Positions 32,863 to 42,699 of a stretch of DNA of 56,033 nucleotides are shown here, one piece after another (position 1 is the first letter of the stretch; each line of letters begins with the position of its first letter). The stretch covers positions 1 through 56,033 of the forward strand of contig JAFTKN010000012.1 of NCBI GenBank assembly GCA_017453255.1, written 5' to 3'. A model generated the notes under the pieces. That model had not been told where the DNA came from. It did no database searches and saw nothing but the letters and a program-made list of their open reading frames with translations. The DNA comes from Clostridia bacterium. Lineage in GTDB: Bacteria > Bacillota > Clostridia > Oscillospirales > CAG-272. The translations under genes were made by a program, and so were the position numbers.

Positions 32863-34494
32863 TTATTTTTCGTAGTATGCGCAGGCAAATAGCCAGCCAC
32901 TTTCACCTACGGATTGAAAATATTTTCCATTAAAGGGTTCTCTTTCAAATCTTCCTGTACCATCGTAGAAGAAAATCTCTTTAGTGCAGTAGTTTTGGAA
33001 GAAATCTCTAAGCTCCTTTGTCACAGGAACAAGTCCATCAGAGTTTGCGTATGCCTGATAGCCCTCGAAGCCGATTAGCTCCTCAGGGCATCTTCTACAA
33101 TTAGCCAAGCATTGTGTACAGCTTGCTGTGCACGCCCAATTTTCATTAGACACCGAGGAATCGTGACACGGACATTCGGCATCACAATAATAGCTACCAC
33201 CATTGATATTTCCAAAGGTTGCAAGAGCTGTGTACCCCTCAATAAAGTGCTTATAATTGTAGCCACCAGCGCTAAGTGCTGCGTTTATAACCTCACCACT
33301 ACTATTATACTCTATTCTATTAAAGGCAATATCTATAAAGCGAGTAGGCTTTGTTATGTAACCATAAAGTATTGGTCCATAGCCACCTGTTTCTGAATAT
33401 TTTTCCTTATCATAAACGTGGTAGAAATCGTCACCACCCTCGTCCTTTGACCAGAGCTTGAATTTTGATTCATTAAAGACGTAGGTCGTGCTTCCCTCCT
33501 TGAGCTGATACTCAGGATTTACCAAGCTATAAGAATCATCATATTCGTGGTCGCTTACATTGAAATCACTAAAATCGTGCTCAGGAATCTTAGTACCCTT
33601 AGCCGTTCCACCTGTTGATGGTCTTTGAAGCTCAAAGTCACCATCACGCTTAACAGCAAACATAATAGTTACAGGGTATTTATTATTTTTAACGTCTGCT
33701 CTAATTGCAAAGGTATATGTAGCCTGTCCTCCAGCACTTATATTTTCACTCGCTATTTGTACTGTATGAACAAAGTTGATTGTATAGCTACCCATAGCTC
33801 CACCATCGTTGGTTTGTCCTATATAATACTTAAATTCAGAGTGTCCACCATAAACGTCAATATATGGATTTATGTTATCTGCAGTTACGTCCATCCAGCT
33901 TTCTATAGTATATGTACCCATTTCACTTGGCGCATACTCAAAATAAATAGCATCATCAGGACCATCTATTACAGCAGAATAAACTCCTGTGTATCTGAAG
34001 GACTTGCAATCGTATATACCTGCGCCACCATCACTCATATAGTTTAAGGTATACAAATTAACTACTATGTTTTTATCATCATTTGTTGCATAGTTGTTAT
34101 TAGGGTCATATGCATACTCATTAGGAACGGCTGAAAGGGTTACGCGATAATCTCCGTCAAGACCATCAATTCTTGCTATTCCATTTTCGTCAAACTTTGC
34201 AGTATGAACACTAAAGCCGTCATTCCAATAAGCATACATATCCATTCTTGGCTTATATGATACTCCGTCAGCCATTAATGTAACGGTGAAATCATCGGCA
34301 GGGTCATCATTCATTGTTGGTGGAACAAATTCATCTCCACCACCCTCATTACCAGAGCCACCTGTATTACCAGAACCACCCGACGAGTCTTGACCAGGCT
34401 TTGTTCCCTCGTGGTATTCTCCACTACAGCTAAATAAGGAGAAAAATGTCAAAAGCACTAAAAGGATTGCCAATAGTTTTTTAAAATGCTTCAT
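32863..34494 (-). CDS. Lipoprotein of unknown function, last gene of the MoxR-VWA operon
   Basis: 543 residues. The signal peptide ends in LFSC (Cys near 23), followed by a Gly/Ser-rich linker, two beta-rich domains, and a cysteine cluster (CDAECPCHDSS then CTASCTQCLANCRRC) around residues 440-475 that may bind metal or form disulfides. The end is a small globular part. Its ATG abuts the stop of the dual-VWA gene (TAAATG) and AAAGGAG lies inside that gene. It may be the extracellular partner or cargo of the VWA proteins; this is an inference from the operon only. Confidence 0.8.
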   Translation of the reverse strand: MKHFKKLLAILLVLLTFFSLFSCSGEYHEGTKPGQDSSGGSGNTGGSGNEGGGDEFVPPTMNDDPADDFTVTLMADGVSYKPRMDMYAYWNDGFSVHTAKFDENGIARIDGLDGDYRVTLSAVPNEYAYDPNNNYATNDDKNIVVNLYTLNYMSDGGAGIYDCKSFRYTGVYSAVIDGPDDAIYFEYAPSEMGTYTIESWMDVTADNINPYIDVYGGHSEFKYYIGQTNDGGAMGSYTINFVHTVQIASENISAGGQATYTFAIRADVKNNKYPVTIMFAVKRDGDFELQRPSTGGTAKGTKIPEHDFSDFNVSDHEYDDSYSLVNPEYQLKEGSTTYVFNESKFKLWSKDEGGDDFYHVYDKEKYSETGGYGPILYGYITKPTRFIDIAFNRIEYNSSGEVINAALSAGGYNYKHFIEGYTALATFGNINGGSYYCDAECPCHDSSVSNENWACTASCTQCLANCRRCPEELIGFEGYQAYANSDGLVPVTKELRDFFQNYCTKEIFFYDGTGRFEREPFNGKYFQSVGESGWLFACAYYEK

Positions 34495-37164
34495 TTACGC
34501 TTTCTCCTTTCTTTGCTTTTTAGCCTGCACTTTTTTCTTAATGTTTAGCTTTCTTATAAACACATCGAAAACAAAGATTGCAATAGCAATTATGAGTAAT
34601 GGAATTACATAGCTTACCTTATATGTTGTAACCTCATCTGGATTGTTCGACATATCTGGTATATCATCAACAACCACCGTTCCATTATCACGCATAAACT
34701 CGTAAAGGGTAAACTTGTCAAAGGTCGCAAATGCGTTATACTCTGGTAAATATGGAATATCAAAGGTTGCATTTGTTACGTAAATAGCATCATCATAGCT
34801 ATATGTTATCTCGATCCAATATGTTCCAACCATATTAGTTGTCATTACATAAGAAAACTTATTTGAATCAAAGCTTAATTCTCTTGTAACTGTTCTATTA
34901 TTTGGTGTGGTTATTTTTAGAGTTGTCTTAGCAAATGGATTTAAAACGCTTGGAAGCAATTCAATAGTAGCATTATACTCGTTATAATCCACATTTACTG
35001 TAAACGGATGGTCTATTCTTTTAGCTGGTGTACTGCTTACAAGCATATTACCTACAAGCTTTTCCTTAACATCGCTTGACCAATTTTGCGTCCATACACC
35101 ACTCAAGCTACTTGTAAATGAGGAAACCTTACCATTTCCGTGCATTCTGTAAGCATAAAGAGGAACTGTCTGCTGTGACTCGTTCTTTCTCTTATATGTA
35201 ACAGTTAATGCTACAGTTGCATCGTATTTCTCCATTGAAACAATATACTGTGAAACGTTTGGAAGCTCATAAAAGCCGTTTACTATATCGTCGTCATATT
35301 TTGCAATATTTACAGTTCCATCTTTGGTTATTATTGCATCTGCAAGGTCCTCTGAAATATCACCAAAGACCGCATCATAAACGTCCTCTGGACGACTGAT
35401 TTCGTAATAATTTCCACCCTCTCCTGCATATACTACGCTTCTAAGGGTTGCAATACCACTTGTGCCCTCTGCTGGGATATAGGTATTGATTGCAGAAATT
35501 GTCGCACCCTCTTTATAAATCTCCTCAGCGATAGTAGTAGCGTTATATTGGTTTGTAAAGCTAAAGCCGTCAGAAATAATCATAATATGATTTTCCTCGT
35601 ACTTTAAGTCCTTAATAGTTGTCAACGCATCATCAAGGGCTAAGCCAAGATCTGTTCCGTGATCAGTTGTCAAGCTATTAATATAGCCAATTAGCTCCTC
35701 CTTGCATTCTTTAACAGGCTTAGGTCTTTTAACGTCTATTGTGCCTGAGAATACTATAAGGCTGACATAGTCCTCTTCATCAAGAACAGAAATTAAATTA
35801 ATTGCAGAGCTTTTCGCTGTCGTAAATTTAGACGCCATAAACATACTGTGGGAAACGTCTAATACTATTGTATAGAGTCTTCCTGCTCTGTTTGCGCTAC
35901 CATAGCTTACAGGCAAAAGCTCACTTAGCTTTTTAAGAATTGCATCATCTCTATTTGACTGAATACCAAGATCGCCTATCGCAACAAGGCTCTTTCCATA
36001 CTGGGAAACAACCATATCAACAGAGTCTATAAAGGCATTTGCATTCTTCATATCTCTTACGTCAACATTTGATAAAATTATCTCATCGTAGGCTGCTAAT
36101 TCCTCAATCATAAATGGAGCGTTTCTGTTAGAACCATTTACAACATAGCAATCGACCTCAGCCTTAGAGCCATATAGCTCTGTAAGAGTGCTAACCTCAC
36201 TTGAAAGGCCTGTGATAATCAGAATTTTTTGCTTGCCCACTATTGTCTGTGTAAATGAGCGAGTATTATTATGCTCGGATATATCACCCTCTGCTATTGC
36301 CTTTATCTGATATTCGTATGTACCCTCATCAGTAGGAAGGGACATTCTTATGGTATTAAGTCCACTATCTGCTCTGATTACGGTATATGTAATTTTTTCA
36401 AACTCCTTTTCACTTTCGCCATCTTGAGCCTTTTGACGTCTATAAAGCTCAAGCATTACCTCTGTATCCTTTGAGGATTGAAGAAGGAATTTTGCCTCAT
36501 TTTTACTACCGATATATGTTGATTCTGTCTGTTCAGTTTCCATTAGCTGAACCTCAGTTTCGCCCTCCTTAACAGAGTTATCAAGGAAGATAGCATCAAC
36601 TCTGATTCCATTTTCGGTAAGTCTTTCTACGGTTGAGGCAAGAGAGCCAGCTGAATTATTAGCTGTATCATTACCATCGGTTATGAGCACTATTCTCTTT
36701 AGAGAATCGCCCTCGAAAAGTGCCTCAGTAAAGCTAAGTGCACCTACAATATCGGTTGAGGTTATATCAACACTTGCCTCCTTAACACTTACTACTCTTC
36801 TTCCTGCTGGAGTGATAATTGCACAGTTTCTACCAAAGCAAACTATACCCAGTGAGGTGTTTTCTGGTAGGTTAGCTTGAATATCCTCAATATGCTCATC
36901 AATCTTATCAAGATTTTCGCTTGATGAATAAGAAACGTCGGCTAATACATAAACTGTTGTTTTTGTTAGCACGCTTGTTGTGGAAAGCCCTGCTATCGCA
37001 AGCACCACAAATAAAATTACTAATAGATGGCTTACCACCGAGGCTGTCCACGTAATAGCCTTGTTATCCTTGTTTCTGATTACAAAGAATGGTACAAGGA
37101 TTAAAAGCGCCATTGGAATTATTAGAAGCAGTAGGTAAGGATTATCGAAGCTGATATTTTTCAT
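34495..37164 (-). CDS. Membrane protein with two von Willebrand factor A domains
   Basis: 889 residues. Two N-terminal transmembrane helices precede a first VWA-like domain beginning VYVLADVSYSS (about 70-200), whose MIDAS differs from the classical D-x-S-x-S only in detail. A second VWA domain follows, with TIVLDVSHSM (about 440-620), a better MIDAS. A beta-sandwich region and a C-terminal transmembrane helix with a Lys-rich tail complete it. Such proteins are the large partners of BatA/BatB-type systems. It overlaps the BatA-like gene by 23 bases. MIDAS domains bind metal and protein ligands, so a role as a surface or periplasm-facing chaperone with MoxR is likely. Confidence 0.85.
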   Translation of the reverse strand: MKNISFDNPYLLLLIIPMALLILVPFFVIRNKDNKAITWTASVVSHLLVILFVVLAIAGLSTTSVLTKTTVYVLADVSYSSSENLDKIDEHIEDIQANLPENTSLGIVCFGRNCAIITPAGRRVVSVKEASVDITSTDIVGALSFTEALFEGDSLKRIVLITDGNDTANNSAGSLASTVERLTENGIRVDAIFLDNSVKEGETEVQLMETEQTESTYIGSKNEAKFLLQSSKDTEVMLELYRRQKAQDGESEKEFEKITYTVIRADSGLNTIRMSLPTDEGTYEYQIKAIAEGDISEHNNTRSFTQTIVGKQKILIITGLSSEVSTLTELYGSKAEVDCYVVNGSNRNAPFMIEELAAYDEIILSNVDVRDMKNANAFIDSVDMVVSQYGKSLVAIGDLGIQSNRDDAILKKLSELLPVSYGSANRAGRLYTIVLDVSHSMFMASKFTTAKSSAINLISVLDEEDYVSLIVFSGTIDVKRPKPVKECKEELIGYINSLTTDHGTDLGLALDDALTTIKDLKYEENHIMIISDGFSFTNQYNATTIAEEIYKEGATISAINTYIPAEGTSGIATLRSVVYAGEGGNYYEISRPEDVYDAVFGDISEDLADAIITKDGTVNIAKYDDDIVNGFYELPNVSQYIVSMEKYDATVALTVTYKRKNESQQTVPLYAYRMHGNGKVSSFTSSLSGVWTQNWSSDVKEKLVGNMLVSSTPAKRIDHPFTVNVDYNEYNATIELLPSVLNPFAKTTLKITTPNNRTVTRELSFDSNKFSYVMTTNMVGTYWIEITYSYDDAIYVTNATFDIPYLPEYNAFATFDKFTLYEFMRDNGTVVVDDIPDMSNNPDEVTTYKVSYVIPLLIIAIAIFVFDVFIRKLNIKKKVQAKKQRKEKA

Positions 37165-38986
37165 AGCAATATACCCCCCAATCTGCCAAGAATAAAACTG
37201 CGATACATATAAAGATAATTACAAGTGGGTCAAATTCTCCATCTGCTTTATCATATGTACGCTCACCAGCCAAGGAAAAGTCCTCCTCCTCGATTGCAGG
37301 CTTACTTTCCTCAAAATGAGCGCTTGAATATATGTATCTTGTTATTTCCTCGCCCGCCAAGGTCATACCTATTTCATATGTGCCTATCTCGTCGAGCTTA
37401 ATTGTCGCCATTGTTCCTGAGGTGTCAAGGAAAATATCCTTGCCTGATGGTGATTTTGCCTTCAAATTAGATACATTTGATACTACATTTAAAACTGCAT
37501 CATCGCCAACTGTATAGCTTGTTTCGTCTATTACATCAGGGAAGGAATACTCAAGCAGATTGCGAACAAGCATAACAAAATCAGTTGATAATGCTATATC
37601 TGACCTGTGAAGATCAAAGCCGAATACAACCTGTCTATTGCCAAGTCCGTTTGCTCCTGCAAAAATAAGTGGACTTGAGTTGTAGGAATATAGCGTATAG
37701 AAGCTTAAATACATTCCACTGTATTTTACATAGTCAGTAATGTAAATATCGCTATCGCCAATGCCCTCAAGAAGCTTTCTTACACTGCTTGAGGAGGATT
37801 TTGACTTTTCTATAACGTCACCATTTGGAATTTCAATCTTTCCTCTTATACCAAAGCCTGAATTTTCAATGCTCTTGTCTGAATTGATTAGCCATACAGC
37901 TCCGTCAGGCAAGGATGATGGTGTATAAGAGTCAAAGATATATAAGCCATATTTTTCGTCGATTGTTTCATAAACGCTTGGTGATACAACCCTGATATCA
38001 GAGTCAACAAGGGAGTCTATTACTGCCTCGAGGAAAAAGCCTGACTTACTTACTATTAAAACACTATATGTTTTATCACTCTTAGGGTTGTAATCCATTA
38101 CAGAGTTATCAAGCATATAGCTATCCTCATTTTCAATACGGATTTCAAAGCTTTTTAGGCTTGGACAAATACATTCAAGCTCAATTTGCTTTTCCTCTGT
38201 TCCCTTTACATCTATTTTCTTAGTTATCATTTTTTGATTTTCGAGATAAATAGATACATCAAGAGTAGTATCGCTTATGTGAGAAATAACGCTTGCAGTA
38301 ACTGTAAGCCTTCCACCAGTATGAGAATAATCAACATTGGTTATAGTATAGTTTTCTAAGGTATCTGTTCCAACGTCAATTATATCTATGTTATTGTGAG
38401 TCTTATAGCTCTTATCTGTTGCAAGATAAACAAGTGTCGATGGGTTTTGATCAAATACACTCTGTGCGCAGGAAAGAAGCTCTGCCTCACTTCCCAAGGT
38501 ATGACTTGGATTTGTCTGATATAAAAGCTCATTTGCATTTTCCTTATCCTTAATTCCCTCATAAACCTTTACAGCCTCGTCGGATACAACAATTAAGGAG
38601 AAAGTGCTTCCGTCACTGGAGCTATTAATGATACCAGAAATTTCGTCCTTTGCTCTGTCAAAGCGTGTTTTTTCACCCTCATAGGTGTTCATGCTACCAG
38701 AGGCATCAAGAACAAAGCAGTACTCATTTGCTGCATCTGGTAACGTAAATATTGGTCTTGAAATAGCAAATGAAACAAATGCTACCAAAAGAATCTGCAA
38801 AATAAGGCTGATTAGTCCTGTAATTCCACTAAGAGGATTCCTACGCTTCATAAACTTATCGCTTAAATGCCATATGTAGTTGGAGTTTACAGTCTGCTCT
38901 CTATATTTGCTTTGTAAAATATAAATTAATATGATTACAGGAATACCAATAAGTCCGAGTAATCCTAAGGGGAACAAAAATCTCAT
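37142..38986 (-). CDS. BatA-like VWA-domain membrane protein
   Basis: 614 residues. The N-terminus has the BatA signature: two hydrophobic segments around the basic MKRRNPLSG stretch (about 1-80). A VWA domain follows with an intact MIDAS in FVLDASGSMNTYEGEKTRFDR. The rest is beta-rich, ending in a transmembrane helix near 590. Its ATG overlaps the stop of the DUF58 gene by four bases (ATGA), and GGGGG precedes it. It likely works with MoxR and DUF58 in assembly or maturation of envelope proteins, as for related Bat operons. Confidence 0.88.
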   Translation of the reverse strand: MRFLFPLGLLGLIGIPVIILIYILQSKYREQTVNSNYIWHLSDKFMKRRNPLSGITGLISLILQILLVAFVSFAISRPIFTLPDAANEYCFVLDASGSMNTYEGEKTRFDRAKDEISGIINSSSDGSTFSLIVVSDEAVKVYEGIKDKENANELLYQTNPSHTLGSEAELLSCAQSVFDQNPSTLVYLATDKSYKTHNNIDIIDVGTDTLENYTITNVDYSHTGGRLTVTASVISHISDTTLDVSIYLENQKMITKKIDVKGTEEKQIELECICPSLKSFEIRIENEDSYMLDNSVMDYNPKSDKTYSVLIVSKSGFFLEAVIDSLVDSDIRVVSPSVYETIDEKYGLYIFDSYTPSSLPDGAVWLINSDKSIENSGFGIRGKIEIPNGDVIEKSKSSSSSVRKLLEGIGDSDIYITDYVKYSGMYLSFYTLYSYNSSPLIFAGANGLGNRQVVFGFDLHRSDIALSTDFVMLVRNLLEYSFPDVIDETSYTVGDDAVLNVVSNVSNLKAKSPSGKDIFLDTSGTMATIKLDEIGTYEIGMTLAGEEITRYIYSSAHFEESKPAIEEEDFSLAGERTYDKADGEFDPLVIIFICIAVLFLADWGVYCYEKYQLR

Positions 38987-39867
38987 TTCAGTACCCCCAA
39001 ATCTGTCATATCGCCAAAGAACACGTCAAAGAGCCCCTTAAATGCAGGAACTAAGAGGTATTTACCTCCTCGTGACTCGCAATATTCCTTTATTCTGTTT
39101 ATTACGTGATTTAATGCTGTCTTATAAGCATTAATACGGTCCTTGTCGATTCTTTTACGGAAGAAGTTTCTTTGATTTTCAGAGTCGAAGAGGTGCATTT
39201 TTCCTCTAAGCTGAGGATTAAGCTCGTCTCTTGAAAGAACCTGAATACAAAGTATATCTCTTCTACGCTCGCAAAACCTGTCTATTGCCCTTTCGTAATC
39301 ATCATCTGTTAAAAAGTCGGAGATTAAAATTGAATAGCCGTCACCCATACCAACGGTTGATGGAACTATTGCCTCGCTGATTTTCGCATCAGAATCAAAT
39401 TCTATCTCATTAAGCCTGTTTATGGAGCTAAGGAATGAATCCTTACCTACCATACCAACTATTACGTCCTCAATTACGCTTCCGTGTATTGCATAAATGG
39501 AAACCTTGTCCATCTCGTTTATAGACAAATACGCAAGAGTTGCAGCAAGCCTTACAGCCTGCATTGCCTTTTCCTCATCTGCATGAGCCATTGAGCGACT
39601 CGCATCAATGTAAATTCTTGTGTGCATCTGTCTTTCGTCTAAATAAAGCTTTTGATATAGCTTATCAAATCTTGCATAGACGTTCCAGTCGATTTTTGAA
39701 ATATCGTCACCAGCCTGATAGTCACGATAATCCGAAAATTCACAGGACGAGCCAAAGGTCCTTGCCTTATGGTTTCCACCAAACATACCGGCAATATTAT
39801 TTTCAAGTAATGTTTGCAGAGCCTCTATTTCCGAAAGAAGCGCTTCATCTATTACTATATTTTTCAT
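38983..39867 (-). CDS. DUF58 domain protein
   Basis: 294 residues, normal for the family. The hallmark FSDYRDYQAGDDISKIDW (about 45-62) followed by the VWA-like RIYIDASRSM is present. DUF58 proteins occur next to MoxR ATPases and VWA proteins and are presumed structural partners. The first base of its ATG is the last base of the moxR stop codon (TAATG). Confidence 0.92.
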   Translation of the reverse strand: MKNIVIDEALLSEIEALQTLLENNIAGMFGGNHKARTFGSSCEFSDYRDYQAGDDISKIDWNVYARFDKLYQKLYLDERQMHTRIYIDASRSMAHADEEKAMQAVRLAATLAYLSINEMDKVSIYAIHGSVIEDVIVGMVGKDSFLSSINRLNEIEFDSDAKISEAIVPSTVGMGDGYSILISDFLTDDDYERAIDRFCERRRDILCIQVLSRDELNPQLRGKMHLFDSENQRNFFRKRIDKDRINAYKTALNHVINRIKEYCESRGGKYLLVPAFKGLFDVFFGDMTDLGVLK

Positions 39868-40874
39868 TAGTGACCTTTTCTTGTTTCCTTAATTATCATT
39901 GAAATTACATTATCTACAGTTAATTTTTCATTTACTGCTGTGTAGTTTACCTTTATTCTGTGTCTTAAAACAGATGGTGCAAGTGCATCAATATCGTCAA
40001 GCGCTACATTATATCTTCCGTCCATAAGCGCTCTTACCTTTGCAGCAGTAATAAGTCCCTGTGCTGCACGTGGCGATGCTCCATACTTAACATATTTCTT
40101 GGCTACAGAGCAGGAATCCTCAAGCTCAGGGTGAGTATTTGATACTAAGTCTGTTGCATAGTCAAGAACCTCGTCAATAACGGGAACAGTTGAAGCAAGC
40201 CTTCTCATTTCCAAAATTGTTTCGCCATCAACAACTGTTTCAGCAGTTTCAAGCATTGTCTTTTGTGTCATTCTTACGATATCAGAAAGCTCCTTCTTTG
40301 CAGGGAACTTAACTATTAGTTTGAACATAAAGCGGTCCATCTGAGCCTCTGGTAATGGATATGTACCGTCCTGCTCAATTGGGTTTTCTGTAGCAAGAAC
40401 GAAGAAAGGCTCTTTAATCTCATAGGTCTGCTTTGCAACTGTAACCTTGTGCTCCTGCATTACCTCAAGCATAGCTGACTGAGTTTTTGGTGTTGCACGG
40501 TTAATTTCGTCGGCAAGCACAAGATTTGCAAATATAGGACCTGGGTTAAATTTTGTATTGAGTCTGCCGTTTTCGTCCTTTTCAATTACATTTGTACCTG
40601 TGACGTCAGATGGCATAAGGTCTGGGGTAAACTGAATTCTTGAAAATGGCAAGCCTAAAACTCTACCAAGTGAACGTACAAGACGAGTTTTACCAACACC
40701 TGGTACACCCTCTAAAAGCACGTTACCACCAGCGACGATTGCTATAATTACGTGATTGATAATATCCTCCTGACCAACCACGTCCTTGCTTAATTCCTCT
40801 TTAACTCTGCTTACCTTTTCGCTAAACATTTTTACCCTTTCAATTTCAAGGGCTTGATTTTCCGCATTACTCAT
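39867..40874 (-). CDS. MoxR-family AAA+ ATPase
   Basis: 335 residues from the ATG at 40874, which has GGAGAGG upstream; an in-frame ATG further upstream inside the preceding gene is unlikely. Walker A is GVPGVGKT (56-63), Walker B is LVLADEINRA with Asp122 and Glu123, and ENPIEQDGTYPLPEAQMDRF is the MoxR sensor region (in two adjacent pieces). MoxR proteins act as chaperones that load cofactors or remodel VWA partners. The stop of the preceding membrane-protein gene overlaps its start by eight bases. Confidence 0.93.
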   Translation of the reverse strand: MSNAENQALEIERVKMFSEKVSRVKEELSKDVVGQEDIINHVIIAIVAGGNVLLEGVPGVGKTRLVRSLGRVLGLPFSRIQFTPDLMPSDVTGTNVIEKDENGRLNTKFNPGPIFANLVLADEINRATPKTQSAMLEVMQEHKVTVAKQTYEIKEPFFVLATENPIEQDGTYPLPEAQMDRFMFKLIVKFPAKKELSDIVRMTQKTMLETAETVVDGETILEMRRLASTVPVIDEVLDYATDLVSNTHPELEDSCSVAKKYVKYGASPRAAQGLITAAKVRALMDGRYNVALDDIDALAPSVLRHRIKVNYTAVNEKLTVDNVISMIIKETRKGH

Positions 40875-42414
40875 TTGTATCCTCTCCTTGTATCTCTTCA
40901 TTTTCCTCTGGGAAGCCGTCTTGCAATATTGCAAAATATTTTTCAAGAGCAAGCTTTTCCTCTTCGGTATAAACGCCTGCCTCTGTTTTACCATACATAA
41001 GTGTGTAATATCTGTTTAAGATTTCGCCATATTCCACATATTCTCCTGTGTTAGGGTCGTAAACGAGGTCGTCACTACCGAAGGTAGGTCCTGCACCAAT
41101 TCCTCCGCCTCCACTACCCTCAGGCTCCTCTCCTCCGCCTTCTCCAACAGAGGTTTTGATAAACCTTGGTCTTTCAAATTGTGGTATTGGGTAATTAAAC
41201 AGCTCACAAATTCTTGTCATTGCATATTCGCCTGTGTCTGTATTCACCTTATGGTCTGAAAGTGCTTTGTAAATTATACTATTTAACGCAAGTATTGTGT
41301 CGTCAAGCGCTCTTTGAGCCTCGGTATACCCAAGCACTTCAACCTGCTTTGCAAGAGCTGAAAGTCCTAAAACCTTAGTTCCAAGCTCCTCGTTTACCTC
41401 ATTTGCCTCAGCAAATCTTTTAAGAGCAATAGTTAATTCGTCATTTTCTGATATTTTACTTTTTGTAATTGCAGTCAACAGCTTACTTGAAAGGTCGGAT
41501 AATTTATTTACCATAAAGGAGATTTTATCCTCCTCACTTACCACATCGCCCTCTTCTCCACCATCAAATACAAATTCATTTCTAAGCTTGGCTACAGAGT
41601 CAACATACTTGTCCCACTCGTCATAAAGTGGCCAGTCATAGTAGTTAAGCATAATAGCAAGCGCTCTTGCCTCATCGGTATTTTGTGCCCAAACCTCAGA
41701 CATAAGCTCCAAGGCAAGAGAGGAATTATCAGTTTCCTCATAAATCTCGTCAAGCGCCTGCTCCATATACATATTTTTTTCTTTTGCTGTCGTAGAAAGC
41801 TTTAATCCTGTTATAAGATCATTTACAGATGCTTTAATTATTTCCTTTGATGCTTCAATCATTGAGGATTTATCTATGTAATCCAAAAGCTCCACAAGTG
41901 CAGCCTCCTGAAGCTCACTAAGCTTAAACGGAATTTCAGGCTCAGGCTCAGGCTCGGGCTTTACTGGATTGATTACAAGAGCCAAAATTAAAACAGCAAG
42001 TCCTAAAACAGCACTTAGTATGTATATCCAAATACGCTTTAAGTCAAAAGATTTATTTTTGATTTTTTCAAGAGAATCGTTCGCGTCCTGTCTTTGTAGC
42101 TCATATATAGCACCCTCGCTATTTCTATGAGTCAGCATTGTCTGCATCTTTTCCTTTAGGTCAAACTGCTTATCAAGTCTTTTAGCCAGCATTTTATCAT
42201 TGCCCTTCAAAGAAAGAAAAACAATCAAAAATGATAAGCCAAAGGACAAAAAGCCAAAAAGCAAGGATAACATAGGTGAAGTTAAAATAACCTCATGCTT
42301 AATTAAAAGCAGTAAAGCACCACCAACAAGAGAGCCAACACCTATACCTATTAAAAGTGCCTTAATTATAACAAGCACCAGCGCCTTGCCTTTGTACCTT
42401 TCAAAAATATTCAT
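40867..42414 (-). CDS. Membrane protein with coiled-helix domain, first gene of the MoxR operon
   Basis: 515 residues. Two transmembrane helices (about 12-65), a cytoplasmic basic helix pair, and a third helix (about 128-150) precede a Pro/Glu linker (PEPEPEPE) and a long helical domain of about 250 residues. A Gly/Glu-rich segment (about 400-425) lies before an acidic C-terminus. It resembles DUF4175-type membrane proteins that accompany MoxR and VWA genes, but I do not firmly recognise the family. AAGGGG precedes the ATG, just after a consensus promoter. Confidence 0.75.
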   Translation of the reverse strand: MNIFERYKGKALVLVIIKALLIGIGVGSLVGGALLLLIKHEVILTSPMLSLLFGFLSFGLSFLIVFLSLKGNDKMLAKRLDKQFDLKEKMQTMLTHRNSEGAIYELQRQDANDSLEKIKNKSFDLKRIWIYILSAVLGLAVLILALVINPVKPEPEPEPEIPFKLSELQEAALVELLDYIDKSSMIEASKEIIKASVNDLITGLKLSTTAKEKNMYMEQALDEIYEETDNSSLALELMSEVWAQNTDEARALAIMLNYYDWPLYDEWDKYVDSVAKLRNEFVFDGGEEGDVVSEEDKISFMVNKLSDLSSKLLTAITKSKISENDELTIALKRFAEANEVNEELGTKVLGLSALAKQVEVLGYTEAQRALDDTILALNSIIYKALSDHKVNTDTGEYAMTRICELFNYPIPQFERPRFIKTSVGEGGGEEPEGSGGGGIGAGPTFGSDDLVYDPNTGEYVEYGEILNRYYTLMYGKTEAGVYTEEEKLALEKYFAILQDGFPEENEEIQGEDTNE

Positions 42415-42444
42415 ATACGCCCCTTATTTTAAATTAATAAATTT

Positions 42445-42473
42445 ATTATAACAAAATATTACTTTACTGTCAA
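42445..42473 (-). promoter_or_regulatory. Consensus promoter of the MoxR-VWA operon
   Basis: On minus: TTGACA (42473-42468), exactly 17 bases, TATAAT (42450-42445) preceded by TGT. Both hexamers are perfect, implying strong constitutive expression. Confidence 0.92.
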
Positions 42474-42590
42474 TCTTTTTTAACTATTTCAAAATAATAA
42501 GACAATTTGTTTACATTTAGTTCAATTATTATTGTCTATTATTGTCACTTCGCTTTTTAGGTTCGAGCCACATTATGTTTAAAAAGCTCC

Positions 42591-42653
42591 ACCCTGTGTT
42601 GATTTTTCTGGGTTTCTTACCACTTACTAAACCACTTGAATTAAACACAGGGT
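42591..42653. other. Long-range inverted repeat in spacer
   Basis: ACCCTGTGTT (42591-42600) with AACACAGGGT (42644-42653), with an inner GGTTT/AAACC pairing. It lies between the glutathione peroxidase terminator and the MoxR promoter. It could be a structured RNA or a remnant element; nothing else supports a gene. Confidence 0.4.
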
Positions 42654-42661
42654 TGCTATTT

Positions 42662-42695
42662 TTTAAAAAAACAAAGAGCTGACAGATGTCAGCTC
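42662..42695 (-). terminator. Terminator of the glutathione peroxidase gene
   Basis: GAGCTGACA (42676-42684) pairs with TGTCAGCTC (42687-42695), then TTTGTTTTTTT on the minus strand. Confidence 0.88.
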
Positions 42696-42699
42696 CTAA

